This document shows positions 14,841 to 23,097 of a stretch of 32,885 nt of DNA, piece after piece (position 1 is the stretch's first letter; every line of letters starts with the position of its first letter). The DNA lies in the NCBI GenBank assembly GCA_028706715.1, contig JAQTVQ010000010.1:1-32885 (forward strand), read 5' to 3'. The notes under the pieces are model-generated. The model saw only the letters and a list, made by a program, of their open reading frames with translations. It was not told where the DNA came from and did no database searches. The position numbers and the translations under genes are program-made. The stretch comes from Minisyncoccota bacterium (GTDB taxonomy: Bacteria; Patescibacteriota; Minisyncoccia; Minisyncoccales; JAQTVQ01).

Positions 14841-15065
14841 ATGGATTTAAAAGATCTTAAAAAAATAATTGACGGAGACAATTCCAAGATTATAATCGTG
14901 GAGAACGGAGAACCGGTTTTTGTCGTGATGGATTTTAAGGAATACGGAAAAACAAAAGGATTGGCGGTTAAGGCTCCAACGGTTTCCAGCAGCCCAAGAG
15001 GGTTGCCGGACTCTGTCAAAGAACCCGCTGAAGAGCAGTTAAAAATTGAAGATTTGCCTTTCTAG
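14841..15065 (+). CDS. Small Phd/YefM-like protein with an SSB-type acidic tail
   Basis: The 74-residue protein starts MDLKDLKKIIDGDNSKIII, then VENGEPVFVVMDFKEY, which matches the N-terminal DNA-binding half of Phd/YefM antitoxins (…NG.P..V…..Y). The middle is Pro/Ser-rich and probably disordered. It ends IEDLPF, very like the tip of bacterial single-stranded-DNA-binding protein (…DDLPF/DDIPF), which recruits repair and replication proteins. There is no toxin gene next to it. It lies between fusA and tuf, 20 bp after fusA, so it is co-expressed with the translation genes. Antitoxin activity is doubtful; function unknown. Confidence 0.7.
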   Translation: MDLKDLKKIIDGDNSKIIIVENGEPVFVVMDFKEYGKTKGLAVKAPTVSSSPRGLPDSVKEPAEEQLKIEDLPF

Positions 15066-15152
15066 ATATTGATATTTGAGGCCGAAAAAGTTTGCTGATT
15101 GCTCCAATGAAAGAACTAGAAGAATTGATAAACGGATAAACGCTGTAAACTG

Positions 15153-15181
15153 TTGACTTTTTTAAAAAATTCCGTTAAATT
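15153..15181 (+). promoter_or_regulatory. Promoter upstream of tuf
   Basis: -35 TTGACT (15153-15158), a 17-bp spacer and -10 TAAATT (15176-15181) lie in the 266-bp fusA-distal spacer, about 150 bp before the tuf ATG. It would give tuf and the S10 operon their own promoter. Apart from this the spacer holds only AT-rich DNA and a 10-codon frame not regarded as a gene. Confidence 0.5.
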
Positions 15182-15331
15182 TATAAAGTAATAATTTAAA
15201 AATAAAAAATAAATCTTCCTTTACCTTAAAAAAAGTTTTGGAGGAAAATAAAAATTGAAACCCTAAGCTTAAAGCTTGAAACTTAAAAGTTCCAACTTTA
15301 TGCTTTGCGCTTGTTTCATCATAACAACCCT

Positions 15332-16531
15332 ATGGCGGAAAAACAAACATTTGAGAGGACAAAACCTCATTTAAACATTGGTACCATCGGCCACGTAGAC
15401 CATGGAAAAACCACTACCACAGCGGCTATCTTGCATGCTTTGAGTTTGGCCGGAATGAAAGCCAGCAATAGAAGCGTTGATCAAATTGATGCCGCACCTG
15501 AAGAAAAAGCCAGGGGAGTTACCATTAACATCGCTCACTTGGAATACGAGACAGACAAAAGGCACTACGCCCACATTGACTGTCCGGGACACGCTGACTA
15601 TATCAAGAATATGATTACCGGAGCCGCTCAAATGGACGGAGGAATTTTAATAGTTTCCGCTCCTGACGGCCCGATGCCCCAGACAAGAGAGCACATCCTT
15701 TTAGCTTATCAGGTCGGATTGCCTTCCATGGTTGTCTTTTTGAACAAAGTTGACCAAGTTGATGATCCCGAAATTATTGATTTGGTGGAGTCGGAAGTCA
15801 GAGAGCTTTTGAAAAAATATCACTTCCCCGGAGATGAAATTCCTTTTGTAAGAGGATCCGCCTTAAAGGCTTTAGAAGCAACATCAGCCGATGATCCGGC
15901 CATTAAGCCGATTTTAGATCTTGTTAAAGCCTGTGACGATTACATTCCGGAGCCCAGCAGACAAACCGATCAGCCTTTCTTGATGGCAGTGGAAGACATC
16001 TTCTCTATTGAAGGCCGCGGCACTGTTGCTACGGGCAGAATTGAGAGAGGAGTTATCCACGCTAATGACGAAGTTGAAATTGTCGGAATCAGACCGACCA
16101 CAAAAACTATTGCAACCAGCATTGAAATGTTCCAAAAGATTTTAAATGAAGGACAAGCCGGAGACAATGTCGGCATCTTGCTTAGAGGCTTGAAAAAAGA
16201 AGATATTGAGAGAGGCCAGGTTTTAGCCAAGCCCGGAAGCATTTCTCCCCACACTGAATTTGAAGCCAATATTTATGTTCTGACCAAAGAAGAGGGAGGA
16301 AGGCACACTCCGTTTTTCCCCGGATACAAGCCGCAGTTTTATTTCAAGACAGCCGATATTACCGGAGACGTTACTCTTCCCGAAGGGACAGAAATGGTTA
16401 TGCCCGGAGACACTGTGAATTTGAAGGTTAAATTAATTGTTCCTATGGCGATGGAAGAACAGCAAAAGTTTGCCATTCGCGAAGGAGGAAAAACCGTAGG
16501 AGCGGGAGTTATAACAAAGATTATTAAATAA
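15332..16531 (+). CDS. tuf: Elongation factor Tu
   Basis: The 399-residue GTPase delivers aminoacyl-tRNA. It has G1 GHVDHGKT (20-27), RGVTINIAH (61-69), G3 DCPGH (83-87; His87 is the catalytic histidine) and G4 NKVD (138-141). Domain II has the [11 protein letters not shown] segment, and domain III ends [15 protein letters not shown]. An in-frame TTG 27 nt upstream is rejected because [15 protein letters not shown] is the standard N-terminus. No strong Shine-Dalgarno. Confidence 0.98.
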   Translation: MAEKQTFERTKPHLNIGTIGHVDHGKTTTTAAILHALSLAGMKASNRSVDQIDAAPEEKARGVTINIAHLEYETDKRHYAHIDCPGHADYIKNMITGAAQMDGGILIVSAPDGPMPQTREHILLAYQVGLPSMVVFLNKVDQVDDPEIIDLVESEVRELLKKYHFPGDEIPFVRGSALKALEATSADDPAIKPILDLVKACDDYIPEPSRQTDQPFLMAVEDIFSIEGRGTVATGRIERGVIHANDEVEIVGIRPTTKTIATSIEMFQKILNEGQAGDNVGILLRGLKKEDIERGQVLAKPGSISPHTEFEANIYVLTKEEGGRHTPFFPGYKPQFYFKTADITGDVTLPEGTEMVMPGDTVNLKVKLIVPMAMEEQQKFAIREGGKTVGAGVITKIIK

Positions 16532-16543
16532 ATGGAAAGGAAT

Positions 16544-16568
16544 GCCGGAGACCCTTAAAGTCTCCGGC
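16544..16568 (+). terminator. Hairpin between tuf and rpsJ
   Basis: A perfect 9-bp GC-rich stem GCCGGAGAC / GTCTCCGGC closes on a 7-nt loop, followed by the weak tract AAATAGTTCTTTT. It starts 12 nt after the tuf stop and ends 20 nt before the rpsJ ATG. It probably attenuates or partially terminates, letting tuf exceed the ribosomal-protein genes in mRNA level. Confidence 0.6.
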
Positions 16569-16588
16569 AAATAGTTCTTTTGAAGAAA

Positions 16589-16933
16589 ATGACAGCAACA
16601 AAGAAGGCCGAAAAAGCGGAAATCAAGCCGAAATTGAGGATTAAGCTTAGAGCTTATGACCACAAACTCATAGACAAAAGCGCCCGCCAAATTGTTGAGA
16701 TCGCTTTGCGCAACGGCGCGGAAATCTTAGGGCCGGTTCCTTTGCCGGTTGAGGTTCGTAAATATACTGTTAACCGTTCAACTTTTGTCCATAAGAATGC
16801 CAGGGAGCAGTTTGAAATGAGGATACACAAAAGATTTTTGGATGTTATCAGCCCGAATCAAAGAGTTATTGACTCATTGAAATCTTTAACCTTGCCTACG
16901 GGAGTTGATATAGAGGTTAAAAGCATATTATAA
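16589..16933 (+). CDS. rpsJ: Ribosomal protein uS10
   Basis: The 114-residue 30S head protein (also the NusG/NusE contact in transcription-translation coupling) is recognised from LRIKLRAYDHKLIDKSARQI, GPVPLP and RSTFVHKNAREQFEMRIHKR. A short Lys-rich N-terminal addition MTATKKAEKAEIKP precedes the core. A TTG three codons earlier is also open, but the ATG is preferred. First gene of the S10 operon; a 135-nt spacer separates it from rplC. Confidence 0.97.
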   Translation: MTATKKAEKAEIKPKLRIKLRAYDHKLIDKSARQIVEIALRNGAEILGPVPLPVEVRKYTVNRSTFVHKNAREQFEMRIHKRFLDVISPNQRVIDSLKSLTLPTGVDIEVKSIL

Positions 16934-17023
16934 AAAGCTTTAAATATTTACCAAAGAAAGAAAAATTATTATGAATTTTTCTGTCTAATTTAATAAAGAA
17001 CACAAGGTACTAGCTTTAATAGG

Positions 17024-17041
17024 TACCGGGTTAAGCCGGTA
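17024..17041 (+). other. Hairpin in the rpsJ-rplC spacer
   Basis: TACCGG-GTTAAG-CCGGTA makes a 6-bp stem followed by TTTATTAATTTAA. It ends 27 nt before the rplC start and could be a weak attenuator or a ribosomal-protein binding site. No known L4-leader structure is recognised. Confidence 0.35.
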
Positions 17042-17068
17042 TTTATTAATTTAACGGGTAGATTATAT

Positions 17069-17674
17069 ATGAAATTTATATTAGGTTTAAAAATTGGAAT
17101 GGCTCAAATTTTTGACAATGAAAAAGGATTGAGAATACCGGTAACTTTGGTTGAGGCTGGCCCCTGCAAGGTTCTTCAGCTTAAAAATTTGAAAAAAGAC
17201 GGCTACGAATCCGTTCAAATCGGACTTAAGCCCAAAAAAGAAAATAAGGTTAAAAAAAGCGAAAAAGGCAAGGGCTTTAAATTTATAAAAGAATTTCGCT
17301 TGCCGAAAGATGAAAGCGTAGATCTTAATATCGGAGATATGATTGATGTTTCCATTTTTCAGGAAAACGACAAAATAAAAGTCAGCGGCATGAGTATTGG
17401 AAAAGGATTCCAAGGAGGAGTTAAGAGATGGGGTTTTTCCGGAAGGTGCGCCACTCATGGCACGAAGCATGAGAAAAGAACTTTGGGATCAGTCGGATGC
17501 ACCAGGCCTGCTAGAGTTATTAAAGGCAGGAAAATGCCGGGAAGAACAGGATATGCCAGAAAAACGGTTTCCAACCTGCAAGTTGTTAAAGTGGACAAAG
17601 AGAATAACATCTTAGCCGTTTGCGGGATGCTGCCCGGCCGCAAAGGCACTTTATTGGAAATTAGAACAAAATAA
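17069..17674 (+). CDS. rplC: Ribosomal protein uL3
   Basis: The 201-residue protein lies close to the peptidyl-transferase centre. It starts with MKFILGLKIGMAQIFD and has the long loop GKGFQGGVKRWGFSGRCATHGTKHEKRTLGSVGCTRPARVIKGRKMPGR in parts (the Q of GKGFQGG is the methylation site in E. coli). Length and order (L3-L4-L23-L2) are standard. Confidence 0.97.
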   Translation: MKFILGLKIGMAQIFDNEKGLRIPVTLVEAGPCKVLQLKNLKKDGYESVQIGLKPKKENKVKKSEKGKGFKFIKEFRLPKDESVDLNIGDMIDVSIFQENDKIKVSGMSIGKGFQGGVKRWGFSGRCATHGTKHEKRTLGSVGCTRPARVIKGRKMPGRTGYARKTVSNLQVVKVDKENNILAVCGMLPGRKGTLLEIRTK

Positions 17675-17735
17675 TTTTATTTATAAAAGGCTCGCTGCCT
17701 TTCGTCAAAACAGCCCTTGATTGATTAATTTATAT

Positions 17736-18410
17736 ATGAAAACTGCATTATACAATAAAACAGGAGAGGAGATAGGACAAGTGGTTCTTCCCAAGGATCT
17801 TTTTGAAGTATCCTTGAATTCAGATTTGGTGCATCAAGTTGCTGTTTCCCAAGCTTCTAACCGCAGACGCAATATAGCGCATGCAAAAGGAAGAGGAGAG
17901 GTGAGCGGAGGAGGAAAAAAACCGTGGAGACAGAAAGGCACCGGACGCGCCAGGCACGGATCAAACAGATCTCCGATATGGAGACACGGAGGAACAACTT
18001 TCGGCCCTGACAAGGAAACCAATTTTAAGAAAGCAATTAATAAAAAAATGCAGAGGAAAGCCTTGTTTATGGTTTTGTCGCAGAAGGCGAAAAATAACGC
18101 TTTAATTGTTCTTGACGATTTGAAGTTTGAAGAACCCAAAACCAAGGAAATCAAGAATATTTTTGAAAATTTAAAGAAAAAAATAAAAACATTTACCGGC
18201 AAGGGAACGATTATCGCTTTGTCCAAGGACGATAAAAATTCCGTTTTGTCCGTAAGGAATATGGTCAGGACGGTTCCCATGCAGGCGGAAGACTTGAACT
18301 GTTTGGACTTGCTGTCTTATAAATATTTGATTTTGACAAAAAATAGCTTAAAAAACATTAAGGAAACTTTTTCAGTAAAAAAGGAAAAAGAATCCTCCGA
18401 GGAAGAATAA
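17736..18410 (+). CDS. rplD: Ribosomal protein uL4
   Basis: The 224-residue exit-tunnel protein has the tunnel loop GRGEVSGGGKKPWRQKGTGRARHGS and the IWRHGGTTFGP segment. A TTG 15 nt upstream opens the frame, but MKTALYNKTGEEIG from the ATG is the expected N-terminus. The C-terminus ends in a short acidic run (KESSEEE) beyond the usual fold. L4 autoregulates the S10 operon in E. coli; no equivalent leader was identified here. Confidence 0.96.
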   Translation: MKTALYNKTGEEIGQVVLPKDLFEVSLNSDLVHQVAVSQASNRRRNIAHAKGRGEVSGGGKKPWRQKGTGRARHGSNRSPIWRHGGTTFGPDKETNFKKAINKKMQRKALFMVLSQKAKNNALIVLDDLKFEEPKTKEIKNIFENLKKKIKTFTGKGTIIALSKDDKNSVLSVRNMVRTVPMQAEDLNCLDLLSYKYLILTKNSLKNIKETFSVKKEKESSEEE

Positions 18411-18419
18411 AATTGGCAT

Positions 18420-18848
18420 ATGGCTTTGAATATTTTTAAAAAAAATACGGATAAAGGAGTAGAAAATAAAGCGGAAGAGAAGAAGGCTGAAAAAGGAAAA
18501 AAATTGGCGCAAAAAAAAGCCAAGGATGTTAAAGACGGATTGAAAAAAGGAGAAGCAAAAAATAAGGGATACGAAATAGGAACCATTAAAATTCCTTATA
18601 TCACGGAAAAAGCAGTCAGCTTGTCTGAAAAAGACATCTATGTTTTTAAAGTAGATAAAAACGCCAACAAAACATCGGTAAAAAAAGCGGTAGAGGAAGC
18701 TTACAAAGTTGACGTTGAAAAAGTGTCAATGGCCAATGCGAAGAGAAGAAAGACCGGACGAGGAAGATTAGCCGGCTTCAAAAAAGGATTTAAGAAAGCC
18801 ATGGTAAAAATAAAAAAAGGACAAAAGATAGAAGTAATGCCTAAATAA
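18420..18848 (+). CDS. rplW: Ribosomal protein uL23 with Lys-rich N-terminal extension
   Basis: The conserved part (about residue 50 on: KIPYITEKAVSLSEKDIYVFKV, KKAVEEAYKV, VSMANAKRRKTGRGRLAGFKKGFKKAMV) is the tunnel-exit protein that docks SRP and trigger factor in bacteria. It is preceded by an unusual 48-residue Lys/Glu/Ala-rich segment predicted to be helical or disordered, making the protein 142 residues instead of about 95-100. It starts 9 bp after rplD. The extension is in frame from the only nearby ATG, so it is likely real. Confidence 0.94.
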   Translation: MALNIFKKNTDKGVENKAEEKKAEKGKKLAQKKAKDVKDGLKKGEAKNKGYEIGTIKIPYITEKAVSLSEKDIYVFKVDKNANKTSVKKAVEEAYKVDVEKVSMANAKRRKTGRGRLAGFKKGFKKAMVKIKKGQKIEVMPK

Positions 18849-18866
18849 AATTATCTTTAAAGCTTT

Positions 18867-19667
18867 ATGGCAGTTCAAGTTCAAAAAACCAAATTAACAA
18901 AAAATAAGAAGCCTGAAAAAGTCTTGCTTTTAAGGCGTAAAAAAACAGGAGGAAGATCCAGCAGCGGAAGAATCACAGTCAGGCACATAGGAGGAGGATG
19001 CCGCAAGCTTTGCAGAATAATTGATTTTGGGCAGAAAAATTTAAATATGTCCGGAAAAGTGGCAGCTATTGAATATGATCCGAACAGGACCGGCTATCTA
19101 GCTTTGGTTGAATACGAAAATAAAGAAAAAAAATACATTATTGCTCCTGAAGGAATTAAAGAAGGGGATGAGATTATTGCTTCCGAAAATGCTCCGATTT
19201 CTTTGGGCAACCGATTGCAATTGAAAAATATTCCCGAAGGAACCCTTATTCATAATATTGAGATTATGCCCGGCCAAGGAGGGAAGATGGTGAGATCTGC
19301 CGGATCTAACGCGGTTATAATGGCTCACGAAGAAGGTTTTTGCAATTTGAAAATGTCATCTTCCGAGATTAGAAAAATTTCCGGAGAATGCTTCGCTTCT
19401 ATCGGAGCGGTTTCCAACTCCAGCCACCGTTTTCAAAAGAAAGGCAGGGCGGGAGTTAGCCGCAAAAAGGGAATCCGTCCCAGCGTAAGAGGAACGACAA
19501 TGAATCCTTGCGATCATCCTCATGGAGGAGGGGAAGGCAGAGCCGGAATAGGAATGAAGCATCCGAAAACGCCTTGGGGCAAGCCGGCGCTGGGAGTTAA
19601 AACGAGAAAAAGAACCGCTACCAATAAATATATATTGGCTAGAAGAAAAAACAAAAAAAGAAAATAA
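18867..19667 (+). CDS. rplB: Ribosomal protein uL2
   Basis: The 266-residue core protein is needed for subunit joining and peptidyl-transferase-centre structure. It is recognised from GGRSSSGRITVRHIGGGCRK, YDPNRTGYLALV, the NALRA-like region MVRSAGSNAVIMAHE, and DHPHGGGEGRAGIGMKHPKT, which contains the conserved histidine of the peptidyl-transferase region. Complete; standard position before rpsS. Confidence 0.97.
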   Translation: MAVQVQKTKLTKNKKPEKVLLLRRKKTGGRSSSGRITVRHIGGGCRKLCRIIDFGQKNLNMSGKVAAIEYDPNRTGYLALVEYENKEKKYIIAPEGIKEGDEIIASENAPISLGNRLQLKNIPEGTLIHNIEIMPGQGGKMVRSAGSNAVIMAHEEGFCNLKMSSSEIRKISGECFASIGAVSNSSHRFQKKGRAGVSRKKGIRPSVRGTTMNPCDHPHGGGEGRAGIGMKHPKTPWGKPALGVKTRKRTATNKYILARRKNKKRK

Positions 19668-19685
19668 ATTAAATAAATAAAGATT

Positions 19686-19979
19686 ATGGCAAGAAGTCTA
19701 AAAAAAGGTCCGTTTATAGACGAAAAATTAATAGAAAAGGTAAACAAGGCCAAGCCCGGAGATATTATTAAAACATGGGCCCGCGCTTGTGTTATCACTC
19801 CTGAAATGATAGGATATACCTTTGCCGTACATAACGGAAAGACTTTTATTACCGTAAAAGCCAGCGAAGATATGGTTGGCCATAAATTAGGAGAATTTTC
19901 CCATACCACCAAATTTGTCAAGCACGGAGGAAAAATGCAGAAAGGATTGGATGCTGCCGCCGGAGGTAAGAAAAAATAA
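19686..19979 (+). CDS. rpsS: Ribosomal protein uS19
   Basis: The 97-residue 30S head protein is recognised from [46 protein letters not shown] and [19 protein letters not shown]. Length is normal for the family. Its start follows an A/T-rich leader. Confidence 0.97.
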   Translation: MARSLKKGPFIDEKLIEKVNKAKPGDIIKTWARACVITPEMIGYTFAVHNGKTFITVKASEDMVGHKLGEFSHTTKFVKHGGKMQKGLDAAAGGKKK

Positions 19980-20010
19980 TAATCTAAAAATTGATAAAAG
20001 ATAAAAAGAT

Positions 20011-20538
20011 ATGTTGGTTACCGCCAAACTTAGTTATTTGAGAATATCTCCCCGCAAGGCAAGATTGGTTGCCGGCTTGGTTAGAGGGAAATCAGTTGAA
20101 CAAGCCCAAAATATTTTGAATTTTACCGTTAAAAGAGCGGCTAGCCCTGTTTTGAAGCTTTTGAATTCCGCCGCGGCAAACGCTAAAAACAATTTTCATT
20201 TGGAAGCCAAAGACATGTATATCGCTAAAATTATTGTTAATGGGGGGCCGACTTATAAAAGGATTAGAGCCCGCTCAAGGGGTAACGCCAATCAAATTCA
20301 AAAGAAAACTTGTCATATAGAAATATGCTTGGCCGGAAAGAAAGAGAAAACAGCGATATTGGGTAAAGAACCGAAAGGAAGGGAAGAGGAAGCCGTTAAA
20401 GCCAAAGAAAGCCGAAGCAAAAAAGAAAAAACAGTTAAAAAACAAGAAAAGAAGCCGATAAAAGAAACAAGGAAAAAAATAGCAAAGCCTTCAGCGGCAA
20501 AGAAAATTTTCAATAATAAAAAGACAACTAAAAAATAA
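20011..20538 (+). CDS. rplV: Ribosomal protein uL22 with Lys-rich C-terminal extension
   Basis: The first ~115 residues are a standard uL22: AKLSYLRISPRKARLVAGLVRGK, the long beta-hairpin that reaches into the exit tunnel, and GGPTYKRIRARSRGNANQIQKKTCHIEI. The last ~60 residues are a Lys/Glu/Ala-rich low-complexity tail (KAKESRSKKEKTVKKQEKKP and similar), giving 175 residues instead of about 110. The tail is continuous with the fold and not a frameshift. Confidence 0.95.
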   Translation: MLVTAKLSYLRISPRKARLVAGLVRGKSVEQAQNILNFTVKRAASPVLKLLNSAAANAKNNFHLEAKDMYIAKIIVNGGPTYKRIRARSRGNANQIQKKTCHIEICLAGKKEKTAILGKEPKGREEEAVKAKESRSKKEKTVKKQEKKPIKETRKKIAKPSAAKKIFNNKKTTKK

Positions 20539-20589
20539 ATTTTCTTCATCCCAGCAGTTTGAAGAAAGCAGATTTTAATCAAAACCACA

Positions 20590-21270
20590 ATGGCACATAA
20601 AGTTAATCCAAAACTATTTCGCATAAGGCAAAACTCCGATTGGCTGTCCCAAGGATATTATGGAAAATCCCCCAAGTCTTATTTGGAGGAAGATTTTCAA
20701 ATTAGAGAGACTTTGAAGTCCGGCTTGAAGGACGCCAGCGTGGAAAAAATTGAAATAGAAAGATTTCCCCGGGAAGATAAAACAAATATTTTGATTTATA
20801 CCGCCCGGCCGGGACTGGTAATAGGACGCAGAGGAGAAGGCATAGAACTTTTAAAAGTAAAATTAATAAAAGCGCTTTTAAAAGGAAAAAAACTTAGCCA
20901 AAAGGAGAGGGAGCTAAAATTTAAAAAAACCAATATTGAGATTAAGGAAATCGCCGATCCTTGGCTCTCCGCCGCTTTGGTCGCGCAATGGGTTGCCCAA
21001 AGACTTGAAAAAAGAATGCCATTTAGAAAACTTTTGAAGCAGGCGCTTGATAAGATTATGGTTCATAAAGAGGTGGAAGGAAGCAGAATAGAAGTTTCCG
21101 GAAGGCTTGACGGAGCCGCTATCGCTCGCCGCGAATGGCTTAAGAAGGGACAGCTTCCCAGGGGGACTATCAGGGCGGACATTGATTACGGTTTTGAAGA
21201 GGCTCGTTGCACTTACGGAACCATTGGAATTAAAGTATGGATTTGTAAAGGGGAAAAATTTGATCAATAA
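20590..21270 (+). CDS. rpsC: Ribosomal protein uS3
   Basis: The 226-residue protein has an N-terminal domain MAHKVNPKLFRI, a KH domain with VIGRRGEGIELLK (GxxG loop), and a C-terminal domain with EGSRIEVSGRLDGAAIARREWLKKGQLPRGTIRADIDYG and TYGTIGIKVWI. It forms part of the mRNA entry channel. Complete; expected order between L22 and L16. Confidence 0.97.
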   Translation: MAHKVNPKLFRIRQNSDWLSQGYYGKSPKSYLEEDFQIRETLKSGLKDASVEKIEIERFPREDKTNILIYTARPGLVIGRRGEGIELLKVKLIKALLKGKKLSQKERELKFKKTNIEIKEIADPWLSAALVAQWVAQRLEKRMPFRKLLKQALDKIMVHKEVEGSRIEVSGRLDGAAIARREWLKKGQLPRGTIRADIDYGFEEARCTYGTIGIKVWICKGEKFDQ

Positions 21271-21296
21271 AATAATTTTATCTTTATATAATTGTT

Positions 21297-21713
21297 ATGT
21301 TGCTTCCTAAAAAAGTAAAATACAGAAAACAGCAAAAAGGGCGCAAAAGGCACAGAACTTTTGAAAGCAGGGGTACGGAAATTAATTTCGGCAGCTTTGC
21401 TTTAAAATCAGCCGGAATGAAATATATTTCTTCCAAACAGATAGAGGCTTGCAGGAGAGCCATTGTAAGATATCTAAAAAAAGGAGGGAAGCTTTGGATT
21501 AGAATTTTTCCCGATAAGATTATTACCACCAAAGGAGTTGAAACTTGCATGGGAGGAGGCAAAGGAGCTCCGGATCATTACGTTTTTCCGGTAAAGCCGG
21601 GAAGAATAATTTTTGAGCTGGAAGGAATAAGCGAAAAAAACGCAAGAGAGGCCTTCCGCAAAGCCTCGGACAAGCTTCCTGTCAAAACTAAATTTTCCAA
21701 AAGGGAGCAATAA
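21297..21713 (+). CDS. rplP: Ribosomal protein uL16
   Basis: The 138-residue 50S protein near the A-site tRNA elbow starts MLLPKKVKYRKQQKGRK (KYRK-Q-KGR is diagnostic) and has ALKSAGMKYISSKQIEACRRAIVRYLKKGGKLWIRIFPDKI in pieces, ETCMGGGKGAPDHYVFPVKPGR, and KASDKLPVKTKF at the end. Normal length. A TATAAT-like run 5 nt before the ATG is probably coincidence in AT-rich DNA. Confidence 0.97.
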   Translation: MLLPKKVKYRKQQKGRKRHRTFESRGTEINFGSFALKSAGMKYISSKQIEACRRAIVRYLKKGGKLWIRIFPDKIITTKGVETCMGGGKGAPDHYVFPVKPGRIIFELEGISEKNAREAFRKASDKLPVKTKFSKREQ

Positions 21714-21812
21714 GTCCGATAATATAAGATTTTATGAAATTTCATCTCTTTCATTCGGATTTAAGGGGTGGACAAATTTTTAAAAACGAGTAATATAAAT
21801 AGGTCTATCGCA

Positions 21813-22010
21813 ATGAAAACAGCTGAATTAAAACAAAAAAATAAAGAAGAACTGTTAAAGCTTTTGGACGAGAAGAAAAGAGATGTCCAAAATTTGAAAA
21901 TGCAGCTGGCTTCAGGAAAGATTAAAAGCGTGAAAGGACTGAAAGAAACGAAGAAAGACATTGCCAAAATATTTACTTTATTAAACAAAGAATCAGAAAA
22001 CCTTAAATAA
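21813..22010 (+). CDS. rpmC: Ribosomal protein uL29
   Basis: The 65-residue helical-hairpin protein at the tunnel exit is recognised from MKTAELKQKNKEELLKLLDE, LQxQLASGKIKSVKGLKETKKDIAK-like pattern and KESENLK. An in-frame GTG 45 nt upstream is rejected because the family starts with the MKxxEL motif at this ATG. Normal position between L16 and S17. Confidence 0.93.
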   Translation: MKTAELKQKNKEELLKLLDEKKRDVQNLKMQLASGKIKSVKGLKETKKDIAKIFTLLNKESENLK

Positions 22011-22018
22011 TTTGAAGT

Positions 22019-22264
22019 ATGCCAAAAAGAAAATTACAAGGCAAAGTCGTTTCCACCGCAATGCAGAAAACAGTTGTCGTTGAAGTGGAAACGGTGAAAG
22101 AGAATCCTATCTACAAAAAGAAGTATAGGACGCACAAAAAATATAAAGCGCATGTAGAGAACGGCAATTGCCAAACGGGAGATATTGTTACCATTGAAGA
22201 GTGCGCGCCCATCAGCAAAGACAAAAGATGGAGGATACTGGAAAAAGAATCCGAAGAAAAATAA
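22019..22264 (+). CDS. rpsQ: Ribosomal protein uS17
   Basis: The 81-residue primary 16S-binding protein is recognised from MPKRKLQGKVVSTAMQKTVVVEV, YRTHKKYKAHVENGNCQTGD and ECAPISKDKRWRILE. Normal length. It starts 8 bp after rpmC. Confidence 0.96.
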   Translation: MPKRKLQGKVVSTAMQKTVVVEVETVKENPIYKKKYRTHKKYKAHVENGNCQTGDIVTIEECAPISKDKRWRILEKESEEK

Positions 22265-22346
22265 TTTTTTAAATAGAAAAAAGGAAAGCCATAAATTATC
22301 GCGTTTTGCGTATTCCCGCAAACCAAGCAATTAAGAGAAATTCTCT

Positions 22347-22718
22347 ATGATACAGCTTAGATCAATGTTAAAGGTCGCTGACAACAGCGGAGCCAAAAAA
22401 ATACAGTGTATAAAGTCTTTGGGAGGAACAAGGAGAAGATATTCCAGGATAGGCGACATAATCGTTGCGGTTGTTATTGTGGCGGAACCGAGAAAACCGG
22501 TTAAAACGCACCAAATTGTGCGCGCGGTAATTGTCCGCCAAAAGCAGGCTTTTCGCAGAAAAGACGGATCTTATATAAGGTTTGACGACAATGCGGCCGT
22601 AGTTTTAGAGGGAACGAATAAAGAACCGAAAGGAACAAGAATTTTAGGGCCGGTTGCTAGAGAATTGAGGGAAAAAGGCTTTGATAAAATCATAACTATG
22701 GCTCCTGAAGCGCTTTAG
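22347..22718 (+). CDS. rplN: Ribosomal protein uL14
   Basis: The 123-residue subunit-interface protein is recognised from [47 protein letters not shown]-like core and [21 protein letters not shown]. Complete. The 82-nt spacer before it is longer than its neighbours and AT-rich, with no clear signal. Confidence 0.97.
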   Translation: MIQLRSMLKVADNSGAKKIQCIKSLGGTRRRYSRIGDIIVAVVIVAEPRKPVKTHQIVRAVIVRQKQAFRRKDGSYIRFDDNAAVVLEGTNKEPKGTRILGPVARELREKGFDKIITMAPEAL

Positions 22719-22751
22719 CGTTTCAACGAATCGGAAAATTTTAGAAAATTT

Positions 22752-23057
22752 ATGAAAATAAAAAAAAGCGATTTAGTTTTAGTAATATCGGGAAACGACC
22801 GTTTAAAGAAAGGGAAAGTTGTAAAAGTTCTTCCGTCAGAGAACAAGGTTTTGATTGAAGGAGTGAATATCGCCAAAAAGCACGTTAAGCCGAAACGCAG
22901 CGGAGAAAAAGGACAAATTCTTCAAATCGCCAAGCCTATTTCCGTTTCAAAAGTAAAATTAATTTGTCCAAAATGCAACGCCGTTTCAAGAGTGGGCTAT
23001 GATGTCATCGCCGAGAAAAAAGCGCGCGTTTGCAAAAAATGCGGCCAAGAGATTTAA
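22752..23057 (+). CDS. rplX: Ribosomal protein uL24
   Basis: The 101-residue assembly-initiator protein has an N-terminal KOW motif (VLVISGNDRLKKGKVVKVLP), EGVNIAKKHVKP, and a C-terminal zinc-ribbon-like pattern Cys72/Cys75 and Cys94/Cys97 (ICPKC … VCKKC). Length and order are standard. Confidence 0.96.
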   Translation: MKIKKSDLVLVISGNDRLKKGKVVKVLPSENKVLIEGVNIAKKHVKPKRSGEKGQILQIAKPISVSKVKLICPKCNAVSRVGYDVIAEKKARVCKKCGQEI

Positions 23058-23097
23058 TTAGGAACTTATTTATATAGATTTAATAAAAGGAAGCAAA

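Noticed and set aside
14841-15065. Complete toxin-antitoxin module
   Set aside because: Only the antitoxin-like half is present; the flanking frames contain no Doc, YoeB or RelE-like toxin.
15107-15139. 10-codon frame in the spacer before tuf
   Set aside because: Lies upstream of the tuf promoter, short, and without conserved features visible.
21734-21793. 19-codon frame between rplP and rpmC
   Set aside because: Overlaps the extended frame of L29 and has no recognisable sequence; probably chance in AT-rich spacer.
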